From an uncultured Erythrobacter sp. (GTDB taxonomy: Bacteria > Pseudomonadota > Alphaproteobacteria > Sphingomonadales > Sphingomonadaceae): a stretch of 64,000 bases of DNA. Shown here piece by piece: positions 43,673 through 52,774 of this stretch; the first letter of the stretch is position 1, and every line of letters starts with the position of its first letter. The DNA lies in contig CANKYI010000001.1 of NCBI GenBank assembly GCA_947488085.1, positions 1,869,928 through 1,933,927 of the forward strand, written 5' to 3'. Both the position numbers and the translations under genes were made by a program. The notes under the pieces are model-generated. The model was not told the origin of the DNA. It did no database searches and saw nothing but the letters and a program-made list of their open reading frames with translations.

Positions 43673-44686
43673 TTAGGGGCGCTGCACCATGCAGGCCTGA
43701 CCATCACGCTTGAGAGCATCGCAGGCGCGCTCTGCCTCTGCGCGATTGGCAAAACCGATGGCTTGCAAGCGGGTTACGCGACCGGCGGGCACCAAAGCTT
43801 TGCGAGTGCCGGATAGAGCAGGGTTGGATTGCAGGCGGCCCCACAGGCGATCTGCATTGCCGACAACGCCAAACGCGCCAAGTTGCACACCCCAATTGCC
43901 CCCACGCTGCTGAGCTGCGGGAGCAGGAGTAGCAGGAATCGGCACTGGACGGCGCGGCTGAGTAACACGGGCAGGTGCGGGTTGCGCGATGGCAGCCGTG
44001 CGAACTGGCGCAGCAGGTGCGGACTGCGTGATCGGTGCCTGCTGCGTGCCAAGGTCAATCGCGGCCAGCTCTGCTGCACGGCGACGATCGGCTTCGGCTT
44101 CCAACTGGCGCGCCAGTGATTGCGCCTGCTGACGCTGTGTCAGCGGCACATAATTATCCATCTGCGACAAAGCTGTGCCTGCTTGTGGCAGGCCAGCACC
44201 GTTAGCCAATGTCAGCAAAGCATAAGCGCGCACCCAATCTTTTTGCGCATAATCTGCGTTAAAATGTGCAAGACCCAAAACGTATTGCGCGCGCGGATCA
44301 CCGCGTTCAGCCGCAGCATTAATCAAAGGCATAGCGCTTTCCTGCTCGCCCTGTTGGAACAGGAGCAGGCCGTAATTGTCCGCTGCTTTGATATGCCCCA
44401 GATTGGCGGCTTCTGCATAAAGCTCACGCGCGCGGCTGACGTTGGTTTCGACCCCGCGACCCAGGCGATAGGCCTGCGCGAGGTTAAAGATTGCATCGGC
44501 ATCGCCATTGCGCGCGGGCCCCTGCCATTCGGACACAGCGGTGGTGTAATCCCCCGCACTCCACGCATCGACGCCCGCTTTCACATCAGCGGCCAAAGGC
44601 ATGGCAATCATGGCCATAGTCGCTGCACCAGCCGTCAGGGCCAAGCGGCGGAAAAGGGTCGCTGCGGTGTTCGTGCGGTGTGCCAT
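43673..44686 (-). CDS. Sel1-repeat / SPOR-domain envelope protein
   Basis: 337 residues from the ATG at 44684-44686. After a signal/anchor segment (residues about 14-33, ending LAADVK) there are Sel1-like repeats (AIFNLAQAYRLGRGV, KAADNYGLLLFQQG, AQYVLGLAHFNADYA) at about 65-165. A Pro/Ala/Gln-rich linker follows, then a C-terminal SPOR domain from about residue 262 (NWGVQLGAFGVVGNADRLWGRL). SPOR domains bind denuded peptidoglycan at the division septum. It is divergent from parA, with another SPOR protein just beyond. Confidence 0.85.
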   Translation of the reverse strand: MAHRTNTAATLFRRLALTAGAATMAMIAMPLAADVKAGVDAWSAGDYTTAVSEWQGPARNGDADAIFNLAQAYRLGRGVETNVSRARELYAEAANLGHIKAADNYGLLLFQQGEQESAMPLINAAAERGDPRAQYVLGLAHFNADYAQKDWVRAYALLTLANGAGLPQAGTALSQMDNYVPLTQRQQAQSLARQLEAEADRRRAAELAAIDLGTQQAPITQSAPAAPVRTAAIAQPAPARVTQPRRPVPIPATPAPAAQQRGGNWGVQLGAFGVVGNADRLWGRLQSNPALSGTRKALVPAGRVTRLQAIGFANRAEAERACDALKRDGQACMVQRP

Positions 44687-44953
44687 ATCAATCAAGTCCC
44701 TTGTGCAAGGTCTGCTTCATAAAAGCGCACATTCGCGCGCGCCTTTTCGAATGTCGGGACAATCATAGTGAAGGAATGGTTAGCATTTCGTTGCCTCACG
44801 CATCCCTGTTCGTCGCGCGCGTAAGCAGCCTTACCTGTCAGCCAAAGATCGCATCCGCGTTAACCCAAAATTAGGGGTAGTCTGCGATCCACTGTCTCAT
44901 CCAGTCGCATTTCGGCGACATCACAAGGTCTATATACCAGGGGGACCCTAGCG

Positions 44954-45676
44954 TTGCGTGTACTCGCTTTAGCATCGCAGAAAGGCGGATCGGGCAAAAC
45001 GACCCTATCCGGCCATCTCGCCGTTCAAGCTCAGCGCGCAGGCGCCGGGCCAGTCGTCCTGATCGATATCGACCCGCAAGGTTCGTTAGCCGATTGGTGG
45101 AATGAACGTGAGGCGGAATATCCAGCCTTTGCACAAACCACCGTTTCACGGCTCGCCAATGATTTGGCAGTGCTGCGTCAACAGGGCTTCAAACTGGCTG
45201 TCATCGACACGCCGCCAGCAATCACCATGGCTATTCAGTCGGTGATTGGCGTGGCTGAGCTTATCGTTGTCCCAACCCGCCCTAGCCCGCATGATCTGCG
45301 CGCCGTTGGTGCCACGGTCGACCTGTGTGAGCGTGCAGCCAAACCATTGGTGTTCGTCGTCAACGCGGCAACACCAAAGGCCAAGATCACATCAGAGGCT
45401 GCTGTCGCTCTATCACAGCACGGCACGGTTGCTCCGATCACTCTGCATCACCGCACAGACTTTGCCGCATCGATGATCGATGGCCGCACGGTCATGGAAG
45501 TGGATCCCGATGGCCGCTCGGCTGCTGAGATGACCGCTTTGTGGAAATACATTTCGGATCGGTTGGAGAAGAATTTCCGCCGCACCGTATTCGCCGCTCC
45601 CGGCACTGGCGCTCAAGTCCAGGCCAATGGTGTTCAGCGTCCCGCAGGTGGCTTTGGCCGCCGGGTCGCAAGCTAA
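44954..45676 (+). CDS. ParA-family ATPase
   Basis: 240 residues from a TTG start at 44954, with GGGGA upstream. The deviant Walker A motif KGGSGKT is at residues 10-16, followed by DIDPQGSLADWW and the Walker B IDTPPA near 87. Such ATPases pattern cargo on the nucleoid or separate plasmids and chromosomes. There is no ParB gene or parS-like cluster next to it, so it is an orphan ParA; a small basic partner follows 15 bp downstream. The C-terminal 25 residues are low-complexity. Confidence 0.9.
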   Translation: MRVLALASQKGGSGKTTLSGHLAVQAQRAGAGPVVLIDIDPQGSLADWWNEREAEYPAFAQTTVSRLANDLAVLRQQGFKLAVIDTPPAITMAIQSVIGVAELIVVPTRPSPHDLRAVGATVDLCERAAKPLVFVVNAATPKAKITSEAAVALSQHGTVAPITLHHRTDFAASMIDGRTVMEVDPDGRSAAEMTALWKYISDRLEKNFRRTVFAAPGTGAQVQANGVQRPAGGFGRRVAS

Positions 45677-45691
45677 GGGACGGGCGCGATC

Positions 45692-46315
45692 ATGTCTGAA
45701 GCCAGTTTCGCATCGCTAGGTCCGACTTTGCTTGCCCGAAAGGGTGGCGCAAAGCCCGCTATGCGTCCGCAACTGGCTCCGCTGCCTGATGTGGTGGCGG
45801 CAGAACAGCTCGAAGATCTGGGCTGGAACGATATGGGTTCAGAGGATCAGGCACACGAGGCGGAAACGTCTTTGGAAAGCGCCGACATTGTCTCAATCAA
45901 ACCTGTGACGACGCATCAAGCGGCCAATGAAGACATCGCAGATCTCACTCCAGAAGACGCGCTGATCGGCGAAAGCCCGTTGGCTGTTCGCCAACCGCGC
46001 GATCTGACGACGAACCTGCTGAGTGACGCGGTCCCGGACGAGCCAGTTGAACTGGTGCAGCCCAAGCGCAAATCGCGCAAGAAATCAGCCGTTACCAAGC
46101 CCAAACCGGCAAAATCCAGCTCCGCCAAGGGACGCCGCGCGGCTTTCACGCTGCGACTTAACCGCGATCGCCACCTCAAACTGCGCCTTGCATCGACCAT
46201 GCAAGGCATCAGCGCACAAGCGTTGGTGACGCAGGCACTCGACGCGATGCTGAGCGAAATCGAAGATCTCGATAGCCTCGTCGCCTCACTTGATGGGCGC
46301 GTGAAGAACAACTGA
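45692..46315 (+). CDS. ParA-linked protein with disordered N-terminus and C-terminal DNA-binding-like helices
   Basis: 207 residues, 15 bp after parA. Residues 1-145 are acidic/Pro-rich and look disordered, with a basic Lys-rich stretch (PKRKSRKKSAVTKPKPAK) at about 125-142. The last 65 residues (RRAAFTLRLNRDRHLKLRLA, then ISAQALVTQALDAML) resemble a ribbon-helix-helix fold. ParA partners often bind DNA or cargo through such domains. Its function as the ParA partner is inferred from gene order only. Confidence 0.55.
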   Translation: MSEASFASLGPTLLARKGGAKPAMRPQLAPLPDVVAAEQLEDLGWNDMGSEDQAHEAETSLESADIVSIKPVTTHQAANEDIADLTPEDALIGESPLAVRQPRDLTTNLLSDAVPDEPVELVQPKRKSRKKSAVTKPKPAKSSSAKGRRAAFTLRLNRDRHLKLRLASTMQGISAQALVTQALDAMLSEIEDLDSLVASLDGRVKNN

Positions 46316-46385
46316 ATTTCGAACTACCGATCAACCGACCACGACCAAAACGCAGATTATTATGGTTAATTTAGGGGAAATGCAC

Positions 46386-47948
46386 ATGGCCCGCAGCAAT
46401 CAAGGCCGAGTTCAAAGCCAAGCTTCTGGATCGAAAGACAGCGCAACACATGCGCCCAAATTTGGCCTGTTTGTCAGCACCGCACTCGCCAGCATGGTGC
46501 TTGCCAGCTGCGCTGCTTCCGCGCCTGCGGCAGAGACTTCTTTTGCTAAGGCGCAATCCGCGCTCGAAGATGGTCGCGGTGATCGCGCCGTTGTCCATGC
46601 AGAGGCCGCTGTTCTCGCTGAACCGCGCAATGCAGGATATCGCGCCGTTTTGGGTGCTGCCTATCTTGAAGAGGGCCGTTTCCAATCCGCCGCTACCGCA
46701 TTCGGTGAAGCGATCGAATTGGGCGACAACGATTCCCGCACCATTCTCAGCTACGCGCTGGCCAAAATCGCAACCGGCGAAAATGGCGCTGCTTTGTCGA
46801 AACTGGCTCAGCATGAAGCCAGCATTCCTGCCGCAGACTATGGTCTCGCGCTGGCGCTGGCTGGACAGCCGCAACAGGGCGTCCACCACCTGATCAACTC
46901 TGTCCGCAACGGCGAAAACAGCGCCAAGTCGCGTCAGAACCTTGCTTATGCCTATGCCTTGGCAGGCAATTGGCGTGCAGCCCGCGTGATGGCCGCCGAA
47001 GATGTGCCAGCCGATCAGCTTGACGCGCGTCTATCCGATTGGGCAGCGACCGCTCGTCCCGAGGATTACCAAGTACGCGTTGCATCACTTTTGGGAGTGT
47101 CTGCGGTCAATGATGCGGGTCTTCCCCAGCATCTGACACTGGCAAACTATCCCAGCCAGCAAATGATGGTAGCAGAAGCAGAAGCCGCTTCCACTGCGCC
47201 TAGCGAAAGCGAAGCTTTGGCATTCGGTGCGCCTGAAAGCGCGCCGGTTGAGGTTGTAGAACCGTCTGTTGAGACAGTTGATCCAACCCCTGCTGTGGCA
47301 CCTTCGCCCAGCCCCGTCCGCGTTGCTGCAAATGCGCCAGCGCCAAGCGCCGTTTCGCCGCGCGCCGCAAACCCACGGATTGCGAACGCTCCAACGCGCG
47401 CTCCGCGTCCTGCGACTACCACAGCGACTGTGACCAGTTCAGCACCGGCTCCCGTTGCAGCGCCTTCGGCTCCCGTCACGATGCCTGCTGTTGCTGCGGC
47501 TTCATCGGGCGGCGCACCGCGCTTTGTCTCCAGAGCAGTCGTGCAAGATGTGCCTGCGGCTTCGGCTGAAACACGCACGCCGCGTCGCGTTGCGCGTCCA
47601 GCTCCACGCCCAACTCAGCAAAGCCGCATGGCTGTTGCCACAGGGTCAGCTGATACGCATCTGGTTCAACTCGGGAGCTTCTCCAGCCGCGCTGTGGCAG
47701 AGAGCAAATGGTCAGAATTCAAACGTCGCTTCCCACAACTTGCAAATCATGATGTTGTGATCACCGAAGCGCGCGTGAATGGTAGCACATTCTTCCGCGT
47801 CGCCGCCGCCGGTTTTGGCCGTCGCAGCGCCGCATCGATGTGCAACTCGGTCAAATCACGCGGCGTAGGCTGCTTTGCTTATGCCGCCGCCAGCCCACCA
47901 GCCGGCGCAGTGAACCGCGGTGTCCGCATCGCGGCCCGCACTCGGTAA
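46386..47948 (+). CDS. TPR lipoprotein with C-terminal SPOR domain
   Basis: 520 residues from the ATG at 46386, with AGGGGA 7 nt upstream. An unusually long signal peptide ends in a lipobox (MVLASCAAS, Cys near residue 43). TPR-like repeats span about 60-200 (VVHAEAAVLAEPRNAGYRAVLGAAYLEEG in part). Then comes a long Ala/Pro/Val-rich linker (about 270-410), and a SPOR domain from about 425 (HLVQLGSFSSRAVAESKWSEF). It would sit in the outer membrane or periplasm and reach septal peptidoglycan. Third gene of the parA cluster. A terminator follows. Confidence 0.8.
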   Translation: MARSNQGRVQSQASGSKDSATHAPKFGLFVSTALASMVLASCAASAPAAETSFAKAQSALEDGRGDRAVVHAEAAVLAEPRNAGYRAVLGAAYLEEGRFQSAATAFGEAIELGDNDSRTILSYALAKIATGENGAALSKLAQHEASIPAADYGLALALAGQPQQGVHHLINSVRNGENSAKSRQNLAYAYALAGNWRAARVMAAEDVPADQLDARLSDWAATARPEDYQVRVASLLGVSAVNDAGLPQHLTLANYPSQQMMVAEAEAASTAPSESEALAFGAPESAPVEVVEPSVETVDPTPAVAPSPSPVRVAANAPAPSAVSPRAANPRIANAPTRAPRPATTTATVTSSAPAPVAAPSAPVTMPAVAAASSGGAPRFVSRAVVQDVPAASAETRTPRRVARPAPRPTQQSRMAVATGSADTHLVQLGSFSSRAVAESKWSEFKRRFPQLANHDVVITEARVNGSTFFRVAAAGFGRRSAASMCNSVKSRGVGCFAYAAASPPAGAVNRGVRIAARTR

Positions 47949-47984
47949 AACGTACCCCCTCTCAAATATTGAGAGCTTCAGCGA

Positions 47985-48027
47985 AAACGCTCCCGGTGGC
48001 TATGTCACCGGGAGCGTTTCTCGTTTT
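47985..48027 (+). terminator. Rho-independent terminator after the TPR/SPOR gene
   Basis: Stem AAACGCTCCCGGTG / CACCGGGAGCGTTT with a short loop, followed by TCTCGTTTT, 36 bp past the stop codon. Confidence 0.85.
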
Positions 48028-48205
48028 CCTACCGCGCGGCCTCCGGTTAAAACGCGCCATCCACCCTTCACCCTTACGCAAACCGGGCGAAAATGCGGAA
48101 GTTGACACTTAAGAACAGCCGAACAGGTGCTTTGCGCAATCAACTCAAGCCTTTGGTGCGAAGCCCATTATTTCCAAAGCACCCACTTGCGTGGTCCGGG
48201 TCGCG

Positions 48206-49441
48206 TCAAAGCGCGATTGGGACGCCGCCCTTGATCAGGTTGCGTACGCGGCCTTGTGCACCCTGGCGGTCAAACGGGGTGTTGTCGCCGGTTGCCCCCA
48301 TCTTGGTGCGGTTGATGACCCATGGCGCATCGGCATCGACCACAGCGATGTCCGCTTCGCGTCCAACCTCGATCACACCAGCATCCACGCCCAGCAATGC
48401 AGCGGGCGTTGCGGAGAGCAGGTCAAAGGCGCGAGACAGATCGATCAGCTCGTCCCGCACCAGCCCCAGCACCATCGCGAGCAGTGTCTCTGCTCCCGCC
48501 ATGCCCGGCTCTGCATCGGCGAAGGGCAGGCGCTTGTCCTCTGGTCCACGTGGGTCATGGCCACTGCCAATCACGTCAATCGTACCATCGGCGACCGCGT
48601 CACGCGCAGCTTGGCGATCAGCCTCAGACCGCAATGGCGGCGAAAGGCGAGTGAAGGTGCGGAAGTCGGCGGTCGCAAGGTCGGAGAGCAGCAAGTGAGC
48701 CGGAGTGATCCCGCATGTGACGCGCACTCCGCGCGCCTTGGCCGCTCGCACAGCTGCGAAGCCAGCCGCTGTTGTGACCTGGCGAAAGTGCACTCTCGCC
48801 CCGCTCATCTCAGCAAGCACGATATCGCGCGCCAAAGCCAAGGCCTCTGCTTCGGCAGGCGCGCTCGGCAAGCCCAACCGTGTTGCGATCTCGCCTGCGG
48901 TGGCGGCGGCTCCGGTAGTCAGCGCGGCGTCCTCTGGATGAGCGATCACGGTAAGGTCGAGCATCGCGGCATACTGGCACAGCCGCAGCATCACGCCGCT
49001 GTCGGCGATCCAGCTGCGCCCCGTCGCAACGGCGCGTGCTCCGGCATCGCGCATCAGGGCGATCTCGGCCAGTTCAGCACCCTCAAGCGAGCGTGTGGCG
49101 GCGGCGAGTGGGTGGACCCACAGGTCAGGCTTGCCGCTCTTGGCAACATGGGCAACGCGGCTGGGGTAGTCGAGTGGAAGCGACTGATCCGGCATCAGCG
49201 CGGCGCGGGTGATGCCGCCAAAGTGGAATGCAGGCTTGTCGATAGCGAATACGCCAAGGTCGACGATGCCCGGCGCGATCAGCATGCCGCGCGCTTCGAT
49301 CACAGCATCGCCGTCTTGCGGCGCAACGTCCGCTCCGATAGCCGCGATCAACCCATCAGCGAGCCGCACCGAACCGGGAGCCACACCGCTGGGAGTGACG
49401 ATCTGACCGCCAGTGATGGTGAGAGGTTGCATCTGCTTCAT
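48206..49441 (-). CDS. Dihydroorotase-like protein lacking the metal site (PyrC' / PyrX type)
   Basis: 411 residues, amidohydrolase fold ([16 protein letters not shown] near 50-65, [16 protein letters not shown] near 383). The usual HxH after PGxxDL is replaced by GVF, the region where a second metal His pair is expected reads VHFRQVTT, and the DHAPH block reads GHDPRG. So catalytic metal ligands are missing. It overlaps pyrB by 4 nt. In several bacteria an inactive dihydroorotase homologue is a structural partner of aspartate carbamoyltransferase, which I take as its role. Another, active pyrC must exist elsewhere. Confidence 0.85.
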   Translation of the reverse strand: MKQMQPLTITGGQIVTPSGVAPGSVRLADGLIAAIGADVAPQDGDAVIEARGMLIAPGIVDLGVFAIDKPAFHFGGITRAALMPDQSLPLDYPSRVAHVAKSGKPDLWVHPLAAATRSLEGAELAEIALMRDAGARAVATGRSWIADSGVMLRLCQYAAMLDLTVIAHPEDAALTTGAAATAGEIATRLGLPSAPAEAEALALARDIVLAEMSGARVHFRQVTTAAGFAAVRAAKARGVRVTCGITPAHLLLSDLATADFRTFTRLSPPLRSEADRQAARDAVADGTIDVIGSGHDPRGPEDKRLPFADAEPGMAGAETLLAMVLGLVRDELIDLSRAFDLLSATPAALLGVDAGVIEVGREADIAVVDADAPWVINRTKMGATGDNTPFDRQGAQGRVRNLIKGGVPIAL

Positions 49442-50454
49442 GCCCAGCCCTCCACGCCGCGGGCCGACCGTGTCAGGACATCAAGGCAAGCCATGCGAAT
49501 GGCAACGCCCATCTCCACCTGTTGGGTGATGATCGAACGGTCGAGCATGTCAGCAACCTCGCTATCGATCTCAACGCCGCGGTTCATAGGGCCGGGATGC
49601 ATGACCAGAGCATCAGGAGCAGCCCGCTCCAATCGAGCTTTGGTGAGGCCATACAGGTGGTGGTACTCACGCGCAGAGGGGATGAACTGCCCTGACATCC
49701 GCTCGGACTGCAACCGCAGCATCATCACCACATCACTGCCCGCAAGAGCAGCGTCGAAGTCGTGGAAGGGCTGCGCGCCCATTGCTTCAACCCCCGCAGG
49801 CATCAAGGCAGGCGGCGAACACAGCCGCACCGTCGCGCCTAGCGCCTGCAAACACAGGATGTTGGAGCGAGCCACGCGGCTATGCAGGATGTCGCCGCAA
49901 ATGGTGATGGTGCGCCCTGTGAAGTCCTCAGACGCCTCGTCCCTCTTTGCCAGTGCATGCCGCAAAGCCAGCGCATCGAGCAGGCCCTGGGTGGGATGCT
50001 CGTGCTGACCATCACCCGCATTGAGAACAGGGCAATCGACCTTGTCCGCGATCAGCTGTGTCGCTCCGCTAGACCCGTGGCGGATCACAATGGCGTCAGC
50101 GCGCATGGCGTTGAGCGTGATCGCGGTATCGATCAGCGTCTCCCCCTTCTTAACGCTGCTGGTCGACGCCGCCATGTTGACCACATCCGCACCCAACCGC
50201 TTACCCGCAATCTCAAAGCTGAGCAGCGTGCGGGTCGAGGGTTCGAAGAACGCGTTGATGATGGTAAGCCCGCTGAGCAGTCCAACATGCTTGGCGCTTT
50301 GGCGGTTAAGCGTCACCCATTGCTCAGCCTGAGCGAGCAGATACAGGATCTCATGCCGTTCGAGCTGGCCAATGCCGGTGAGGTCGCGATGCGGAAATGC
50401 CAAAGACCCTGCGGGAAAGCGCGAGTCCGGGGCGTTGGGAGCGGTCGTGTTCAT
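49438..50454 (-). CDS. pyrB: Aspartate carbamoyltransferase catalytic subunit
   Basis: 338 residues from the ATG at 50452-50454, with AGGG upstream. It condenses carbamoyl phosphate and L-aspartate in pyrimidine synthesis. Carbamoyl-phosphate motif FFEPSTRT is near residue 70, [12 protein letters not shown] near 160, and the aspartate-binding MHPGPMNRG near 293. No regulatory subunit (pyrI) is adjacent; the overlapping downstream dihydroorotase-like gene is the probable structural partner. Divergent from sppA. Confidence 0.97.
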   Translation of the reverse strand: MNTTAPNAPDSRFPAGSLAFPHRDLTGIGQLERHEILYLLAQAEQWVTLNRQSAKHVGLLSGLTIINAFFEPSTRTLLSFEIAGKRLGADVVNMAASTSSVKKGETLIDTAITLNAMRADAIVIRHGSSGATQLIADKVDCPVLNAGDGQHEHPTQGLLDALALRHALAKRDEASEDFTGRTITICGDILHSRVARSNILCLQALGATVRLCSPPALMPAGVEAMGAQPFHDFDAALAGSDVVMMLRLQSERMSGQFIPSAREYHHLYGLTKARLERAAPDALVMHPGPMNRGVEIDSEVADMLDRSIITQQVEMGVAIRMACLDVLTRSARGVEGWA

Positions 50455-50598
50455 TAAAGCCAAGCCCTTAATCGAGCGCAGTGCAACGCTCAACCCATCG
50501 CGTGCGCAGTTCCCCATGGAAGTTTGGGACACAGCGCACTATGTCTTGAGTGGAAACGATTGCGATCCCCGCGACAACAAGAAGGACCACCCGGTTAC

Positions 50599-52494
50599 AT
50601 GAGCTTCCTCGGTAAAGCATGGAAAGTCGTCGTCGGTATCAAAGACGTCTTGGTCCTGATCTTCATGCTGCTGTTCTTCATGGCATTGTTCAGCATCCTG
50701 TCCGCTACTCCTAATCCGGGTCAGGTACGCGACGGTGCGCTTTATATCGATCTGTCGGGCTATGTGGTTGAGGAGCGATCGGTGGTCGATCCGTTGTCGA
50801 CCCTGTTAAGCGGTCAGGCCCCTCCGATAGAGCATCAGGCGCGCGATCTGGTCCGCGCATTGGATGCGGCAGCCGGTGATGACCGGATCAAAGCGGTCGT
50901 AATGGATATGACCGCTTTTACCGGTGGTGGACAGGTGCACTTGCAAGCCATCGGCGAAGCGATGGACCGGGTGCGGCAGGCGGAAAAACCGGTCCTGACC
51001 TATGCGATTGGTTACGGCGATGATCACATGCATCTTGCCGCACATGCGACCGAAATCTGGGCTGATCCGCTTGGCGGCGCGTTGATCACGGGTCCAGGTG
51101 GTAGCAACCTGTATTACGCACAGCTGCTGGAGCGGCTCAACATCAACACCCGCGTATACCGCGTCGGTGAGTTCAAATCGGCGGTTGAGCCTTACATACT
51201 CGATGGGCCATCCGACGCCGCACGCGAGAATCTTGCGGCACTCTATGGTGCCCTATGGGAAGAATGGCAGGCCAATGTCACCAAAGCTCGCCCATCACTA
51301 GAACTGGACCGTGTGACCAGCGATCCGGTCGCATGGGTCGAAGCATCCTCGGGCGATCTGGCAAAGGCTGCGCTCGAAGCAGGACTGGTCGACAAGCTGG
51401 GCGATAGCGTCGAATTCGGCAATCGCGTGGCCGAACTGGCTGGCAAAGACAGTTGGGATGAGACGCCCGGTGCCTATGCCAAAAGCGAAATGGCGCCGTT
51501 CCTTGCCGATGTCGGGCCAGGCACTGGCTCATCCAGCAATCAGATCGCAGTGGTAACTGTGGCTGGCACTATCGTCGATGGCGATGCCGGGCCGGGTACA
51601 GCCGGCGGTACGCGGATTGCGGACTTGTTGGACGAGGCGCTCTCGGATGACGGCATCAAGGGCTTGGTTGTACGGGTGGATTCGCCGGGCGGATCAGTGC
51701 TCGCATCTGAAGAGATACGCCGCGCCGTTGAGCGATATCGTGCCAAGGATGTGCCTGTTGCGATCTCCTTTGCCAATGTCGCGGCGAGCGGCGGCTACTG
51801 GGTCGCCACCGCTGGCGATCGCATCTTTGCTCAACCCGAAACGATCACTGGCTCTATCGGCGTATTCGCCGTGCTGCCGACCTTTGAGGATGCGGCAGCC
51901 AATATCGGGGTTAGCGCCGATGGCTATCGCACCACGCCTCTATCAGGACAGCCCGACCTTATTGCCGGGCTTAGCCCCGAGGTGGACGCCATCCTGCAAG
52001 CGGGCGTGACCGACACCTATTCCGACTTCCTCAGCATAGTCGCGACCGCTCGCGGTATGACGACAGAGCGTGTCGATGGCATCGCACAGGGCCGCGTCTG
52101 GGATGGCGGCACGGCGCGGCAATTGGAGCTCGTTGATCAGTTCGGCGGCTTGCCAGAGGCCCTGCAATGGGTCGCCGGCGAAGCAAGCCTCGATGAGGGC
52201 GATTGGAGCACGCGGTTCCTCGGCTCACAGGCACCCAACTACAATTCGCTGATCCGGCAATTGATGACCAGTGCAGTGGCCCCTGCCCCGGAATCGCGCG
52301 GAGGCGATCTGTTCGCGATGGCCGCACAGCAACGTGAGATCACACTTGGTCAAATCACCCGAGATGCACAGCTTTTGGCAGGATCGCGCGGAGTGCAGGC
52401 CTATTGTCTCGAATGCCCGACACCCCCACGCCCCTTGCAACCAAGCGAAGCGCGCGGACTGTTCGAAACCCTTGGAGCATGGCTCGCGCGCTAG
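50599..52494 (+). CDS. sppA: Signal peptide peptidase SppA (67 kDa type)
   Basis: 631 residues from the ATG at 50599; the upstream open frame is not protein-like. One transmembrane helix (about 17-40) anchors two tandem crotonase-like domains. The conserved Lys of the dyad is in VGEFKSAVEPY near residue 195 (N-terminal domain) and the Ser is in ANVAASGGYWVA near residue 396 (C-terminal domain), preceded by RVDSPGGSV. It degrades cleaved signal peptides in the inner membrane. The C-terminal 60 residues, with a YCLEC motif, extend past the catalytic region. Confidence 0.95.
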   Translation: MSFLGKAWKVVVGIKDVLVLIFMLLFFMALFSILSATPNPGQVRDGALYIDLSGYVVEERSVVDPLSTLLSGQAPPIEHQARDLVRALDAAAGDDRIKAVVMDMTAFTGGGQVHLQAIGEAMDRVRQAEKPVLTYAIGYGDDHMHLAAHATEIWADPLGGALITGPGGSNLYYAQLLERLNINTRVYRVGEFKSAVEPYILDGPSDAARENLAALYGALWEEWQANVTKARPSLELDRVTSDPVAWVEASSGDLAKAALEAGLVDKLGDSVEFGNRVAELAGKDSWDETPGAYAKSEMAPFLADVGPGTGSSSNQIAVVTVAGTIVDGDAGPGTAGGTRIADLLDEALSDDGIKGLVVRVDSPGGSVLASEEIRRAVERYRAKDVPVAISFANVAASGGYWVATAGDRIFAQPETITGSIGVFAVLPTFEDAAANIGVSADGYRTTPLSGQPDLIAGLSPEVDAILQAGVTDTYSDFLSIVATARGMTTERVDGIAQGRVWDGGTARQLELVDQFGGLPEALQWVAGEASLDEGDWSTRFLGSQAPNYNSLIRQLMTSAVAPAPESRGGDLFAMAAQQREITLGQITRDAQLLAGSRGVQAYCLECPTPPRPLQPSEARGLFETLGAWLAR

Positions 52495-52592
52495 GGTCTC
52501 AACGCCCTCCGCAACAGGGTTGCATTGACCGCTCGGCCCAAGTAGATGCCCGCCCCTGTCCAAGGATCGGCGTTATCCCGTCACCATGCGAC

Positions 52593-52667
52593 GGGCGCGT
52601 AGCTCAGTGGTAGAGCACACCCTTCACACGGGTGGGGTCGCAAGTTCAATCCTTGCCGCGCCCACCA
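52593..52667 (+). tRNA. tRNA-Val (anticodon CAC)
   Basis: 75 nt including encoded CCA. Acceptor stem GGGCGCG/CGCGCCC; anticodon stem CACCC/GGGTG closes loop TTCACAC, giving anticodon CAC (codon GUG). T-arm AAGTTCAATCCTT is normal. It immediately precedes the accessory region. Confidence 0.97.
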
Positions 52668-52774
52668 GCTGCATGGCTGGAACTCTCTACAAAGATGCTA
52701 GTGTGCCTGCGCGCAAACATAACCGATAATCGCATGAGTCTCGCAACTGAGAGACTCATCGCGATGAGGACATT

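Noticed and set aside
48191..50008. 605-codon open frame antisense to pyrB and the dihydroorotase-like gene
   Set aside because: Both opposite genes are clearly recognisable; the antisense translation is Arg/His/Cys-rich and has no family motif.
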